A model generated the notes under the pieces. It ran no database searches, was not told where the DNA came from, and worked only from the letters and a program-made list of their open reading frames with translations. Position numbers and translations under genes: made by a program. A DNA stretch of 64,000 nt from Peptoniphilus mikwangii. Lineage in GTDB: Bacteria > Bacillota > Clostridia > Tissierellales > Peptoniphilaceae. The stretch spans positions 1-64,000 of the forward strand of contig NZ_AUQY01000002.1 of NCBI RefSeq assembly GCF_000468535.1, in the 5' to 3' direction. This document shows, piece by piece, positions 52,073 to 61,557 of the stretch. How positions within the stretch are numbered: position 1 is the stretch's first letter; every line of letters starts with the position of its first letter.

Positions 52073-52942
52073 ATGTCTAAGCAAGCGTCAAAAATACAAG
52101 AAAAAGTAATGTCTTTTATGTATCGCGGCAAAGGAATTTTTAAGCCGTTAAATACCGGAAGCATTGATGAGAATGTAAAATGTATCAGAGAATTTGTTGC
52201 GAATATTTTTTTCTATACTAAAAAAGACACAACTATAATGATAGATGCAGGATATAATTATGAAAGATTACTTGAAAAGATGAAGTGGATTGATATTGAT
52301 CCGAATACAATAAAACACATTTTAATTACACACCAAGATACTGATCACATAGGTGCTGTAGAACGTGACAGTAGTCAGCTATTTAAGGATGCAACTTTAT
52401 ATATAGGAGAAATAGAAAACAAATATCTTACAGGAGAGAAGAAACGTAAAGTATTATATGGATTGGGAACTTTACCGCGAGTTTTTATTGATAATAAAAA
52501 GATTTTATTAAAAGACGGAGATGTCTTTTTTATAGACGAAATTAAGATTGAAAGTATTCTTGTTGCAGGACATACATGGGGACATTTAGTTTATTTAATA
52601 GATGATAAGTATTTATTTACAGGAGATACAATTTGGTTTGGTGTAGATGGAGGTTATAGTTTTATAAATAGTTTGGCAGAAAGTAATTCTCTTGCCAAAG
52701 AGTCACTAAAAAATTTGGAAGAACAGTTGAGAAACAGAAAGTTAAATCCAATTGTAATTACTGGACATACCGGTTGGGCGGATAGCATTGATTTTACGTT
52801 TGCTCATAGGGATGAAGTATGTAACAGTATGAAGAAACAAAAACCATATGATCCTAGGGCGCCATACGATGCATATGATGAGTCGGATGATACGGAAGAA
52901 CGCTGTAGAGCAAATAAATTAAAAAAGGCAAATGAAGAATAA
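52073..52942 (+). CDS. Metallo-beta-lactamase-fold hydrolase
   Basis: A 289-aa enzyme with the fold's metal ligands: HILITHQDTDHIGAVERD (H-x-x-x-D-H), His in VAGHTWGHLVYL, Asp in LFTGDTIWFG and His in VITGHTGW. The substrate is unknown; close relatives include glyoxalase II-like and lactonase-like proteins. The last 40 residues are charged and repetitive (DPRAPYDAYDESDD). It follows the flavodoxin gene within 12 nt. Confidence 0.88.
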   Translation: MSKQASKIQEKVMSFMYRGKGIFKPLNTGSIDENVKCIREFVANIFFYTKKDTTIMIDAGYNYERLLEKMKWIDIDPNTIKHILITHQDTDHIGAVERDSSQLFKDATLYIGEIENKYLTGEKKRKVLYGLGTLPRVFIDNKKILLKDGDVFFIDEIKIESILVAGHTWGHLVYLIDDKYLFTGDTIWFGVDGGYSFINSLAESNSLAKESLKNLEEQLRNRKLNPIVITGHTGWADSIDFTFAHRDEVCNSMKKQKPYDPRAPYDAYDESDDTEERCRANKLKKANEE

Positions 52943-52969
52943 GCTATATATTTATATGTGAGGTCAATT

Positions 52970-53293
52970 ATGAAAAGAATTTTATTTATTTTTTTAATAT
53001 TATTTGTTATAAATTTCGGAGTTTTTAAAATTATAACCAAAAGTAATTCAAGCATACCTCCAAAAAGTGATATAGTTGAGATTTATAATGACAATGGAAA
53101 AGAAAGTGCACTTGAAAAATTAGAAGGTGTCAGTCAAGAAAATTTAATTGAAGCTTGGGGAAAACCGGATGGTTCGTTATTCGGAATGTATGGAGATATA
53201 TGGGAATATGAAAATAAAATTATAATTATTTATTATAAGGATGTTGATGAAGAAGTTGTTATAGATGTAATTGTAGATAACAAACAAATATAA
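52970..53293 (+). CDS. Small exported or membrane-anchored protein
   Basis: About 107 aa from the ATG at 52970 behind GAGG; an in-frame GTG at 52958 overlaps that ribosome site and is less likely. One N-terminal hydrophobic segment precedes a domain with LEGVSQENLIEAWGKPDG and WEYENKIIIIYYKD, which recalls SmpA-like small domains. No lipobox Cys is seen. Function unknown. Confidence 0.65.
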   Translation: MKRILFIFLILFVINFGVFKIITKSNSSIPPKSDIVEIYNDNGKESALEKLEGVSQENLIEAWGKPDGSLFGMYGDIWEYENKIIIIYYKDVDEEVVIDVIVDNKQI

Positions 53294-53304
53294 ATATAAT
53301 TATT

Positions 53305-53733
53305 ATGGGGTGGATGTTTTTGGGAAGTAAATTAAATTTATTGGAAATAGTAGGACTTGTAGCTACAATTTGCGGTTTTATCTATATATTATACATAAAT
53401 GGATATGCTGTCTTTTCTGCAAAAAAAGCATTGATGTTTGTAGGAACCATGGGATATTTTACAAATAGATGCAAGGTTAGATTTTATGCCTGTACCGGAT
53501 TTGTGAAAAGAGTTTTGAAATTTAAAGAAAGCAGAGAGTATGAGTTCAGGTATGATGGAAAGTTAAAAAACGGCACCGCCTATATTGAAGTTCAGGATAG
53601 AAATGGTAAAGTATTATTTACAATTGATGAAGGGAATAAGATTGTAAGTTATAATTTTGAACGCAAAGAAAGATATTATCTGGTAATGAGATTTAAAAAT
53701 GCAAATGGGAAACATGAATTGACTTGGAAATGA
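53305..53733 (+). CDS. Small membrane-anchored hypothetical protein
   Basis: A 142-aa protein (an alternative ATG at 53314 follows GGGGTGG). One hydrophobic segment (about residues 12-32) is followed by a soluble beta-rich domain with GTAYIEVQDRNGKVLFTIDEG. No family recognised. It lies 11 nt after the preceding small gene and may be co-transcribed. Confidence 0.6.
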   Translation: MGWMFLGSKLNLLEIVGLVATICGFIYILYINGYAVFSAKKALMFVGTMGYFTNRCKVRFYACTGFVKRVLKFKESREYEFRYDGKLKNGTAYIEVQDRNGKVLFTIDEGNKIVSYNFERKERYYLVMRFKNANGKHELTWK

Positions 53734-53872
53734 TATTATCAGCAGAGTGTATGATAAAACAAACATTCAAAAATTATGTGATGTTGCAAGGTTAATGTTT
53801 GAAAAATTTGAATTACAAAAGTGAAAGAGGATATATTTTGCAGTTTGTAAAAAGTAAATTTTAAAAAGAAAG

Positions 53873-53898
53873 GCAGCCGCTTTAGGCTGTTTTTTTGT
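53873..53898 (+). terminator. Terminator
   Basis: CAGCC-GCTTTA-GGCTG with seven T after it. Between 53734 and 53872 a 32-codon frame without start or ribosome site reads VYDKTNIQKLCDVARLMFEK and may be gene debris. Confidence 0.75.
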
Positions 53899-53999
53899 CT
53901 AATGGAATTCAAAAATAAAACTACATAATTATACTTGAAATTAATTATCAATAATAGTATCATGATAACTAAGTAATCTTTGAATGAGGAGGTTATAGT

Positions 54000-54626
54000 T
54001 TGTCAAACGGTAATTATGAGGTTACTCATAAAAAAATTCTTGAAAGTGCTAAAAGACTTTTTTTGAAAAACGGATATGAGAGAGCAAACCTTAGGGAAAT
54101 TTGCAGAGGTGCGGAAATAACAACAGGTGCATTTTACAGACATTTTGAAGATAAAAATGCTTTGTTTTCTGAACTTGTGGATCCTGCAATAAATGGAATT
54201 ATGAAAAAGTATAGAATTGCTGAGGGAATATGTTTTGATTATTTATCTAATGAAGATTTAATTTCAATGATGAAGTTTGGTGTTGATATTGCTATGGTTT
54301 TTATTGACTATATCTATGACAATTTTGACGCATTTAAACTCATACTAATGTGTTCGGATGGAACGAGGTATGTCAATTTTATAGATTGGCTGGTTGAGGA
54401 AGAGATGCGTGCAAATAAAAGAATGTTTATGCTTTTTGAGGAGCATAATATAGTTTATAAAAAAATATCTGAAAAGGAAATGCATATGTTGGTGCATTCT
54501 TATTTTTCATGTATGTTTGAAACGATTTTTCATGACTATGAAAGAGAAGAGGCAATAGAGTGTATTAGAACGATTACAAAATTTTATTCTGCAGGATGGA
54601 AAGAGTTATTGGAAATATCAATGTAA
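54000..54626 (+). CDS. TetR/AcrR-family repressor
   Basis: A 208-aa regulator with TTG start at 54000, 7 nt after GAGGAGG. The N-terminal helix-turn-helix spans about residues 10-55: KKILESAKRLFLKNGYERAN and TTGAFYRHFEDKNALFSELV. The C-terminal ligand domain has no recognisable specificity. It is followed 45 nt later by two ABC exporter genes, which it probably represses in the absence of a drug or other ligand. Confidence 0.93.
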   Translation: MSNGNYEVTHKKILESAKRLFLKNGYERANLREICRGAEITTGAFYRHFEDKNALFSELVDPAINGIMKKYRIAEGICFDYLSNEDLISMMKFGVDIAMVFIDYIYDNFDAFKLILMCSDGTRYVNFIDWLVEEEMRANKRMFMLFEEHNIVYKKISEKEMHMLVHSYFSCMFETIFHDYEREEAIECIRTITKFYSAGWKELLEISM

Positions 54627-54671
54627 TAATAGAAATTATAATGAATTTAGTTGCTGAGAAGGAGGTAAAAT

Positions 54672-56408
54672 ATGGAGAAACAAAATCCTTTGATGAGGAT
54701 ATGGGAATTGGCTAAAGAAGAACATTCGGGATTAATAAAGTCTGTAATATTTGCAATAATAGGTGTACTTGGAGGAATGATACCATATTTTGCAGTAAGT
54801 AAGATTTTAATTAATTTATTAAATGGAAATACAGATAACAATTTGTATATTCATTGGGCTTTAATTAGTTTTTTAGGTTATTTGATTAAGGTTGTTTTTT
54901 ATGCAAATGCTCTTTCGATATCACATAAGTCGACATTTAGCGTATTAAAAAATATAAGATTAAAAATTCTTGATAAATTGCCGAAAATGCCACTTGGAAC
55001 AATTTTAGAAACATCAAGCGGACGAATGAAACAGATAATTGTAGATCAGGTTGAAAGTACTGAAACAACTCTTGCACATTTAGTTCCTGAAATGACTTCA
55101 AATATTTTGGGACCTGTATGTATAATAATTTACTTATTTGTACTTGATTGGAAAATGGCATTATTATCTATAGTATCTATTCCTGTAGGCATGTCTTTTA
55201 TGGGATTAATAATGAGAAATTACACAGAGCGTTATGAGGGTGCTGTAAGGACAAATGCGGAAATGAACTCGGCAATAGTTGAGTATGTAGGAGGTATTGA
55301 AGTAATAAAGGCATTTAATCAGGGGAATAAATCCTATGCAAAATTTGCTGAAAAAGTAAATGCAAATGCGGCATATTTTTATAATTGGATGAAGGAATGT
55401 CAATTTTACACTTCGTTAGCAGGTGCAATATCACCTACGACAATGATCACTACATTGCCGATAGGATGGATTTTCTATATTAAGGGAAGCATATCGATAG
55501 AAATTTTTATAACAACTATAATTTTATCTCTTGGAGTAGCAGGTCCGATTATTTCTGCAATGATGTTTTTTGATAATCTTGCTAAGGTCGGAACTATTGT
55601 AGATTCAATAGATAAAATTTTATGTGGAGAAGAACAAATTCACAATAAGGAAAGTGTGAAATTTGATAATATGAATATTGAACTTAAAGATGTATCGTTT
55701 GGATACACAGAAGAAAAAGAGGTACTGCATTCAGTAAATATGAATATATCTGAAAGTACAATGAATGCTTTTGTAGGATTGAGCGGTAGCGGAAAATCTA
55801 CAATTGCAAAGCTAATTGCAGGTTATTGGGATATTAAGTCAGGCAGTATAAAAATTGGAGGTATAGAGCTAAAAGAGATACCTTTAAATCAGCTATACGA
55901 TTTAGTTTCATTTGTATCTCAGGATAATTTTTTATTTGATGAGAGTATAAGAGAGAATATAAGAATGGGCAATATAGATGCAACGGATGAAGAAATTGAA
56001 AAAGTTTCTAAGCTTTCTGGATGCCATGATTTTATCATGAATTTAGAAGATGGCTATGATACTGTTGCAGGTAGTAGTGGAAGTCATATATCGGGAGGAG
56101 AAAGACAGAGAATTGCAATAGCAAGGGCTATGCTTAAAAATGCTCCGATAGTGATTTTGGATGAGGCAACAGCATATATAGACCCCGAAAATGAAGCTAT
56201 TGTTCAAAAAGCTGTTGCAAAATTAATTTCAGAGAAAACTGTAATAGTAATAGCTCACAGATTATCCACAACAACCAATTCAGATAAAATATTTTTGATA
56301 AAAGATGGAAGAGTTGCAGATAGAGGGACTCATGAAGAATTGCTAAATAATAACTTAGATTATAGAGATATGTGGAATGCACATATTGGAGCAAGGGATG
56401 GTGAATAA
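54672..56408 (+). CDS. ABC exporter half-transporter 1 (permease-ATPase fusion)
   Basis: A 578-aa half-transporter: six membrane helices (about residues 20-310) and an ATPase domain with Walker A GLSGSGKST, signature SGGERQRIAIARAM, Walker B VILDEATAYIDPEN and H-loop IAHRLST. Catalytic Glu is present. Together with the next gene, 2 nt downstream, it should form a heterodimeric exporter of the LmrCD/YheIH type. Substrate unknown; the TetR gene in front suggests a toxic compound. Confidence 0.92.
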   Translation: MEKQNPLMRIWELAKEEHSGLIKSVIFAIIGVLGGMIPYFAVSKILINLLNGNTDNNLYIHWALISFLGYLIKVVFYANALSISHKSTFSVLKNIRLKILDKLPKMPLGTILETSSGRMKQIIVDQVESTETTLAHLVPEMTSNILGPVCIIIYLFVLDWKMALLSIVSIPVGMSFMGLIMRNYTERYEGAVRTNAEMNSAIVEYVGGIEVIKAFNQGNKSYAKFAEKVNANAAYFYNWMKECQFYTSLAGAISPTTMITTLPIGWIFYIKGSISIEIFITTIILSLGVAGPIISAMMFFDNLAKVGTIVDSIDKILCGEEQIHNKESVKFDNMNIELKDVSFGYTEEKEVLHSVNMNISESTMNAFVGLSGSGKSTIAKLIAGYWDIKSGSIKIGGIELKEIPLNQLYDLVSFVSQDNFLFDESIRENIRMGNIDATDEEIEKVSKLSGCHDFIMNLEDGYDTVAGSSGSHISGGERQRIAIARAMLKNAPIVILDEATAYIDPENEAIVQKAVAKLISEKTVIVIAHRLSTTTNSDKIFLIKDGRVADRGTHEELLNNNLDYRDMWNAHIGARDGE

Positions 56409-56410
56409 TT

Positions 56411-58141
56411 ATGATAAATACATTAAAAAAGATATGGGAATTTGCCGGAGAAGAGAGAAAAAATATCAGTCAATCTGTATTTTTAGGTTTTGTATTTGCA
56501 GTTTTTCACATGTTGCAAATAAGTGCAATATATTTTGTTATAGATGGACTTATCAAGGGAGAAAAGTCTTTGAAAATATCTTTTATTGCATTTATGCTTT
56601 TAGTAATAAGTATTATCGGCAGAGCAAGTATAAATTATTTTACTCAGCTTAAGCAAACGCATGCGGGCTATTTTATGGTTGCCAATAAGAGAATAGAAAT
56701 AGGGAATAGACTAAAAAGTGTTCCCATGGGTTATTTCAACAAGACAAGCATAGGAGAAATAATAGGAATAAATACAACAGTATTGGATGATGTTGAAACC
56801 CTTGCACCTATGATACTTGTAGCTATGCTTAGCGGGTTTATAAATTCAGTTGTATTTACAATTATGATACTTTTATTTGAGTGGAAGATAGGAATTTTGG
56901 TAGTAATGGGAACAGCAATATATCTTGTAATAACATCAAAGATGGAAAAAAGATCAAGAACACTACTTCCTAAAAGGCAAAAAGCTCAAGCTAAGCTTGT
57001 AGAAGCAGTACTTGAGCAAATACAAGGTATGCATATAATAAAGGCATTTAATTTAACAGGAAAGGGAGATAAGAAAGTTCGTAGAGCATTAGAAAATAGT
57101 AGAAGTTCAAATTTAAGTGTGGAGAGGGTATTTACACCGTATATAATGGCTCAATCCATATCACTAAATATATTTAGCGTATTAATGATTATTGTATCAG
57201 TATCAATGTATCTGAATGGGACTATGACACTTACAAATGCAATAATGTGTATAATAATGTCATTTATGGTATTTACACAAATAAGTTCAACAGGAAGTTC
57301 GCTTGCTACGTTCCGTATAGTGAGCAGTTCAATAGAGCAAGCGGAAAAAATAAATGAAATACCGCAAATGGATATAGATGGAAAAGAAATCATACCTGAA
57401 AGCCATGATATAGAATTTAGAAATGTAAGTTTTTCGTATGAAAAAAAGAAAATTTTAGATAATATTTCTATAAAACTGCCGGGAAAAACCATGACTGCAA
57501 TAGTAGGACCAAGTGGAAGCGGAAAGACTACTATGTGTAATTTAATTGCGAGATTTTGGGATGTTGATGAGGGTAGTATAACGATAGGTGGAAGAGATAT
57601 AAAGGAATACACATTGGAATCTCTTATGGAACAAATAAGTATGGTATTTCAAAATGTATATTTATTCCAAGATACAGTAGAAAATAATATTAGATTTGGA
57701 AAACCTGATGCTACACATGAACAGGTAATAGAGGCTGCAAAAAAAGCTTGTTGTCATGATTTTATAATGGGTCTTCCGAATGGATATAATACCATAATTG
57801 GAGAAGGAGGAGGAAGTTTATCCGGAGGAGAAAAACAAAGAATTTCAATTGCAAGGGCTATATTGAAAGATTCTCCGATTATTATATTTGATGAAGCAAC
57901 TGCCAATATTGATCCGGAAAATGAACATAAACTTCAAAGCGCTATAGAAGAGCTTACGAAGAACAAGACGATAATAATGATAGCACACAGATTGAAGACA
58001 GTTAGAAATGCAAATCAAATATTAGTTGTTAATAATGGAAGAATAGAAGAAATAGGAACTCACGAAGAGTTAATAAAACAGGATGGAATATATTCCAAGT
58101 TTATTAATTCAAGAAAAGAAGCTGTGGGTTGGAAAATTTAA
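56411..58141 (+). CDS. ABC exporter half-transporter 2 (permease-ATPase fusion)
   Basis: A 576-aa partner of the preceding half-transporter: six helices, then Walker A GPSGSGKTT, signature SGGEKQRISIARAI, Walker B IIFDEATANIDPEN and H-loop IAHRLKT. Both ATPase sites look catalytically competent, unlike many heterodimers with one degenerate site. The ATG lies 2 nt after the upstream stop; a strong terminator follows the TAA. Confidence 0.92.
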   Translation: MINTLKKIWEFAGEERKNISQSVFLGFVFAVFHMLQISAIYFVIDGLIKGEKSLKISFIAFMLLVISIIGRASINYFTQLKQTHAGYFMVANKRIEIGNRLKSVPMGYFNKTSIGEIIGINTTVLDDVETLAPMILVAMLSGFINSVVFTIMILLFEWKIGILVVMGTAIYLVITSKMEKRSRTLLPKRQKAQAKLVEAVLEQIQGMHIIKAFNLTGKGDKKVRRALENSRSSNLSVERVFTPYIMAQSISLNIFSVLMIIVSVSMYLNGTMTLTNAIMCIIMSFMVFTQISSTGSSLATFRIVSSSIEQAEKINEIPQMDIDGKEIIPESHDIEFRNVSFSYEKKKILDNISIKLPGKTMTAIVGPSGSGKTTMCNLIARFWDVDEGSITIGGRDIKEYTLESLMEQISMVFQNVYLFQDTVENNIRFGKPDATHEQVIEAAKKACCHDFIMGLPNGYNTIIGEGGGSLSGGEKQRISIARAILKDSPIIIFDEATANIDPENEHKLQSAIEELTKNKTIIMIAHRLKTVRNANQILVVNNGRIEEIGTHEELIKQDGIYSKFINSRKEAVGWKI

Positions 58142-58180
58142 AAAATATCCGTTTCTAATGTTAGAAACGGATATTTTTTA
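58141..58180. terminator. Bidirectional terminator
   Basis: AAAAATATCCGTTTCTAA and TTAGAAACGGATATTTTT form a nearly perfect stem around TG between the exporter gene and the convergent GerMN gene. Confidence 0.88.
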
Positions 58181-58732
58181 TTCTTCAATAGGTTCAGTTA
58201 CATCAAAATGTCCCATAAGTGTTTGAACATCTTTTCCGTCAACTGTAAATTTTACTGAATTAGAAACCGGAGTATTATTTTTCTTTACTGATTTTAATGT
58301 ATTTACTATAGAACCGATTAGAATTTGTTCATCTAAGCTTCCGCCTTCTAAGTTTTTAGAATTCAGGTCAACTGTAAATATAGATTCATGTAGCTCGATA
58401 TTATTGATAGTTATTTTTTTAGGTATTGCAGCAAATACATCTGTTTCTTTTCCGTCAGAATTTGTTGCAGTTTTAGGAGAGACTTTTAATTTTTCCAGTT
58501 CATCTTTAATTTCGTCAATGTCGTTAACAGTTGTACGTATAGATGCAAATTTATAATTTTCATCTCCATTTACTACAAATTCTTTTGTAGGATAGTATAA
58601 GCTGATTTCATAAACAGTTTCATTAACCGGTTCTTTTTCGGATGCACTATTATTTATAGAGCTTTTGCCGCAAGATGTAAGTAATAGTAGTATTATTGCA
58701 ATAAATATTAAGTTTTGTGTAAATTTTTTCAT
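58178..58732 (-). CDS. GerMN-domain lipoprotein
   Basis: A 184-aa lipoprotein with lipobox LTSC (Cys21). A single GerMN domain covers about residues 40-180: ISLYYPTKEFVV, then ITINNIELHESIFTVDLNSK, then EQILIGSIVNTLKSV and VKFTVDGKDVQTLMGHFD. GerMN domains occur in spore germination protein GerM and in envelope lipoproteins of non-spore-formers. Nothing else about sporulation is seen here, so an envelope role is more likely. Confidence 0.86.
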   Translation of the reverse strand: MKKFTQNLIFIAIILLLLTSCGKSSINNSASEKEPVNETVYEISLYYPTKEFVVNGDENYKFASIRTTVNDIDEIKDELEKLKVSPKTATNSDGKETDVFAAIPKKITINNIELHESIFTVDLNSKNLEGGSLDEQILIGSIVNTLKSVKKNNTPVSNSVKFTVDGKDVQTLMGHFDVTEPIEE

Positions 58733-58847
58733 TTTATTCCTCCTTAAAATGTAGTTTTTTTATAACTAAAGTGGGTATTATTAGATTATACTATTATAAT
58801 GAGAAAATTTATAGTATAATTCTTATTTATTAAGGAGGGGTGATAAT

Positions 58848-60719
58848 TTGTTTTTTGACGATGAAAATAATAATGGCAAAAAAAATAAAGATAACAAATT
58901 TATAAAAAGACCTATGTTAATTTATTACATACTGGCTATAGTGTTAATTTTTACTGTTCCGTATGTTACAAGGCAAAGATTACAAAAAAATGTTAAAGTA
59001 ACGACTACAGATTACAGTACATTTTTAAATTATGTTGAAAGTGGTAAAGTTACTGAAGCACATGTTTTAGATAAGAAAATAAGATTTGATGTTAAAGAAC
59101 CCGGAAAAGAAATTCAAAAGTTTGAAACATCAACATTTAATGATTTAAAATTAGTAGATAGGCTTAATGAAAATAATGTTAAGTTTGATAAGGAATATCC
59201 TAATGAATTAAATCCTATATTGATGGTTCTAATTCAAATGGGAAGTACATTTATAACATTATTATTAGTTTGGTATATTTTTTCAAGATTTATACTTAAG
59301 AGATTTGGTGGAGAAGGTGGAGTAGGACCGATGAGTTTTGGTAAATCTAATGCTAAAATTTATGTCCAATCTACTGATGGAATCAGATTTAATAATGTTG
59401 CAGGACAGGATGAAGCCAAAGAGGCGTTGACAGAAATAGTTGATTTTTTACACAATCCTAAGAAGTATACAAAAATAGGAGCCAAACTTCCTAAAGGAGC
59501 ACTACTTGTAGGGCCTCCCGGCACAGGTAAAACTCTTCTTGCAAAGGCTGTAGCGGGCGAGGCTGATGTACCGTTTTTTTCAATTTCAGGATCTGAATTT
59601 GTAGAAATGTTTGTCGGACTTGGAGCTGCTAAGGTAAGAGATTTGTTTAAACAGGCTCATGAGAAAGCACCATGTATTGTATTTATTGATGAGATAGATA
59701 CTATTGGTAAAAGACGTGATGGAGCCGGAATTTCGGGCAATGATGAAAGAGAACAAACTTTAAATCAACTTCTTTCAGAAATGGACGGTTTTGAAGGAAA
59801 TGACGGAGTTGTAATTCTTGCAGCTACTAATAGACCGGAATCATTAGATCCGGCACTTTTAAGACCAGGTCGTTTTGACAGAAGAATTCCGGTTGAGCTT
59901 CCGGATCTTGCAGGTAGAGAAGCTATTTTAAAAGTCCATTCAACAAAAATTATCAAAGATGATAATATAGATTATACACAAGTTGCAAAAGCTACTGCCG
60001 GAGCAAGTGGAGCCGATCTTGCAAATATGATTAATGAAGCAGCTCTTAGAGCTGTAAGAGAGGGCAGAGACAAGATGACTCAAAGAGATATTGAGGAATC
60101 TGTTGAAGTTGTTCTTGCAGGATATGAAAGGAAGAATGCAGTTATTTCTCCTAGAGAAAAAGAAATTATTGCATATCATGAAGTTGGACATGCACTTGTT
60201 GCCGCAATGCAAACTAATTCGGCACCTGTTCATAAAATTACAATAGTGCCAAGGACAAGTGGGGCATTAGGATATACTATGCAAGTAGATGAAGAAGAAA
60301 AATTCTTAATGAGCAGGGAAGAATTATTTAATAAGATAGTTACATTAACCGGCGGGCGTTCAGCAGAAGAATTAATTTTTTCATTGAGGACAAGCGGCGC
60401 ATCAAATGATATTGAACAAGCGACTAAAATTGCAAAGGCTATGATTACAAGATTTGGAATGAGTGATGAATTTGGATTTGTTGCCATGGAAAGTGTAAGT
60501 AATAAATACTTGGGTGGCGATACCAGTCTAAGTTGTTCACCGGATACTGAGAGTAAGATAGATTTAGCAGTTCAACAGTTAATAGAAAAAGCTCATGAAA
60601 AGGCAATCAATATACTTAAAGAAAATATTGATGCACTGCATGAAATAGCACATTTTCTTCTTCAGAGAGAAACAATTACAGGAGAAGAATTTATGGAAAT
60701 ACTAAATAAATATTTATAA
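58848..60719 (+). CDS. ftsH: ATP-dependent zinc metalloprotease FtsH
   Basis: A 623-aa membrane protease that degrades misassembled membrane proteins and regulators. Two helices (about residues 25-42 and 125-145) bracket a small external domain. The AAA module has Walker A GPPGTGKT (from residue 222), Walker B IVFIDEID, and [14 protein letters not shown]. The protease site is HEVGH (His444, Glu445, His448), with Asp in the following segment. Start TTG at 58848, 5 nt or so after AAGGAGGGGTGAT; no ATG fits. Length is normal for Firmicutes. Confidence 0.96.
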   Translation: MFFDDENNNGKKNKDNKFIKRPMLIYYILAIVLIFTVPYVTRQRLQKNVKVTTTDYSTFLNYVESGKVTEAHVLDKKIRFDVKEPGKEIQKFETSTFNDLKLVDRLNENNVKFDKEYPNELNPILMVLIQMGSTFITLLLVWYIFSRFILKRFGGEGGVGPMSFGKSNAKIYVQSTDGIRFNNVAGQDEAKEALTEIVDFLHNPKKYTKIGAKLPKGALLVGPPGTGKTLLAKAVAGEADVPFFSISGSEFVEMFVGLGAAKVRDLFKQAHEKAPCIVFIDEIDTIGKRRDGAGISGNDEREQTLNQLLSEMDGFEGNDGVVILAATNRPESLDPALLRPGRFDRRIPVELPDLAGREAILKVHSTKIIKDDNIDYTQVAKATAGASGADLANMINEAALRAVREGRDKMTQRDIEESVEVVLAGYERKNAVISPREKEIIAYHEVGHALVAAMQTNSAPVHKITIVPRTSGALGYTMQVDEEEKFLMSREELFNKIVTLTGGRSAEELIFSLRTSGASNDIEQATKIAKAMITRFGMSDEFGFVAMESVSNKYLGGDTSLSCSPDTESKIDLAVQQLIEKAHEKAINILKENIDALHEIAHFLLQRETITGEEFMEILNKYL

Positions 60720-60720
60720 T

Positions 60721-60756
60721 AAAAAACCTTCTATATTAATATAGAAGGTTTTTTTA
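60721..60756 (+). terminator. Terminator of ftsH
   Basis: AAAAAACCTTCTATA and TATAGAAGGTTTTTT form a perfect stem around TTAA, with T and A tracts on both sides. Confidence 0.88.
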
Positions 60757-60789
60757 CGTTCAATTCATAAAAAAATTTATATAAAAATA

Positions 60790-60840
60790 TTGACATATAA
60801 TTATCACCTGAATATAATACTTATATAAATATTTATATAA
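60790..60840 (+). promoter_or_regulatory. Promoter and operator-like palindrome of the fatty-acid operon
   Basis: TTGACA (60790-60795) and TATAAT (60813-60818), exactly consensus with 17-nt spacing. Directly downstream TTATATAAATATTTATATAA (60821-60840) is a perfect 20-bp palindrome over the predicted start site. It does not resemble the FapR consensus I know. A FabT/MarR-type or other lipid regulator could bind it. Similar AT-rich half-copies extend to 60858. Confidence 0.7.
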
Positions 60841-60874
60841 AAATATTTATATATTATACTTTTAGGAGGAAATT

Positions 60875-61099
60875 ATGAATAACTTAGATAAAATTAAAAA
60901 CATAGTAGCGGAAAATTTAGGATGTAGTGTTGAGGAATTAGATAAAAATACAAATCTTATTGAAGATTTAAAGGCGGATTCACTTGACATAGTTGAATTA
61001 ACAATGGCAATTGAAGAAGAATTCGGTATTTCAATCAAAGATGAGGATATTGAAAAGATAAATACAATTGGAAATATCTTAGAGTATGTTGAAAAATGA
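60875..61099 (+). CDS. acpP: Acyl carrier protein
   Basis: A 74-aa acidic carrier. Ser36 in LKADSLDIVELTMAIEEEF is the 4'-phosphopantetheine site, and INTIGNILEYVEK is the final helix. First gene of the operon, overlapping accB by 4 nt (ATGA). It carries growing acyl chains for the enzymes presumably encoded further right. Confidence 0.96.
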   Translation: MNNLDKIKNIVAENLGCSVEELDKNTNLIEDLKADSLDIVELTMAIEEEFGISIKDEDIEKINTIGNILEYVEK

Positions 61100-61557
61100 G
61101 TGCAGATATTATTAAAATTTTAGAAAAATTTTCAGCTTTAAACATAGATTCAATGAAATATTCTAATAAAGAATTCAATTTAGAGCTTAAAAAAAGTAAT
61201 AGTTGTGATTCAATAGAGAATTCAGAATACAGTAAAGAAAAATTAATTAATGAGTGTATAGAAAATAAAATCATTCAGGAAAATAGTGAAACAGAAAAAA
61301 TTAAAGAGGATTATTTATATAAGCTAAAATCTCCCATTGTAGGAATTTTTTATTCTAAAGCATCGCCTGACAGTAAAGCGTTTGTAGATGTAGGTGCAGA
61401 GGTAAAAAAGGGAGATGTATTGTGTATCATTGAAGCGATGAAAATGTTCAACGAAATAAAATCTCCTATAGATGGAGTTATTAGGAAAATTAATTTTGAA
61501 GATGAACAGCTGATTGCATTTGATGATATTATTTTTGAGATAGAGGAAAAATGTTAA
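61096..61557 (+). CDS. accB: Biotin carboxyl carrier protein of acetyl-CoA carboxylase
   Basis: A 153-aa carrier with a Ser/Asn/Lys-rich linker in the first 70 residues and a C-terminal biotinyl domain. The biotin Lys116 lies in IEAMKMFNEI, and SPIVGIFYSKASPDSKAFVD leads into it. Overlaps acpP (ATGA) and accC (7 nt). Confidence 0.95.
   Translation: MSADIIKILEKFSALNIDSMKYSNKEFNLELKKSNSCDSIENSEYSKEKLINECIENKIIQENSETEKIKEDYLYKLKSPIVGIFYSKASPDSKAFVDVGAEVKKGDVLCIIEAMKMFNEIKSPIDGVIRKINFEDEQLIAFDDIIFEIEEKC

Noticed and set aside
57151-57612. Antisense open frame of 153 codons across the second ABC half-transporter
   Set aside because: It mirrors the conserved ATPase domain and has no start context.
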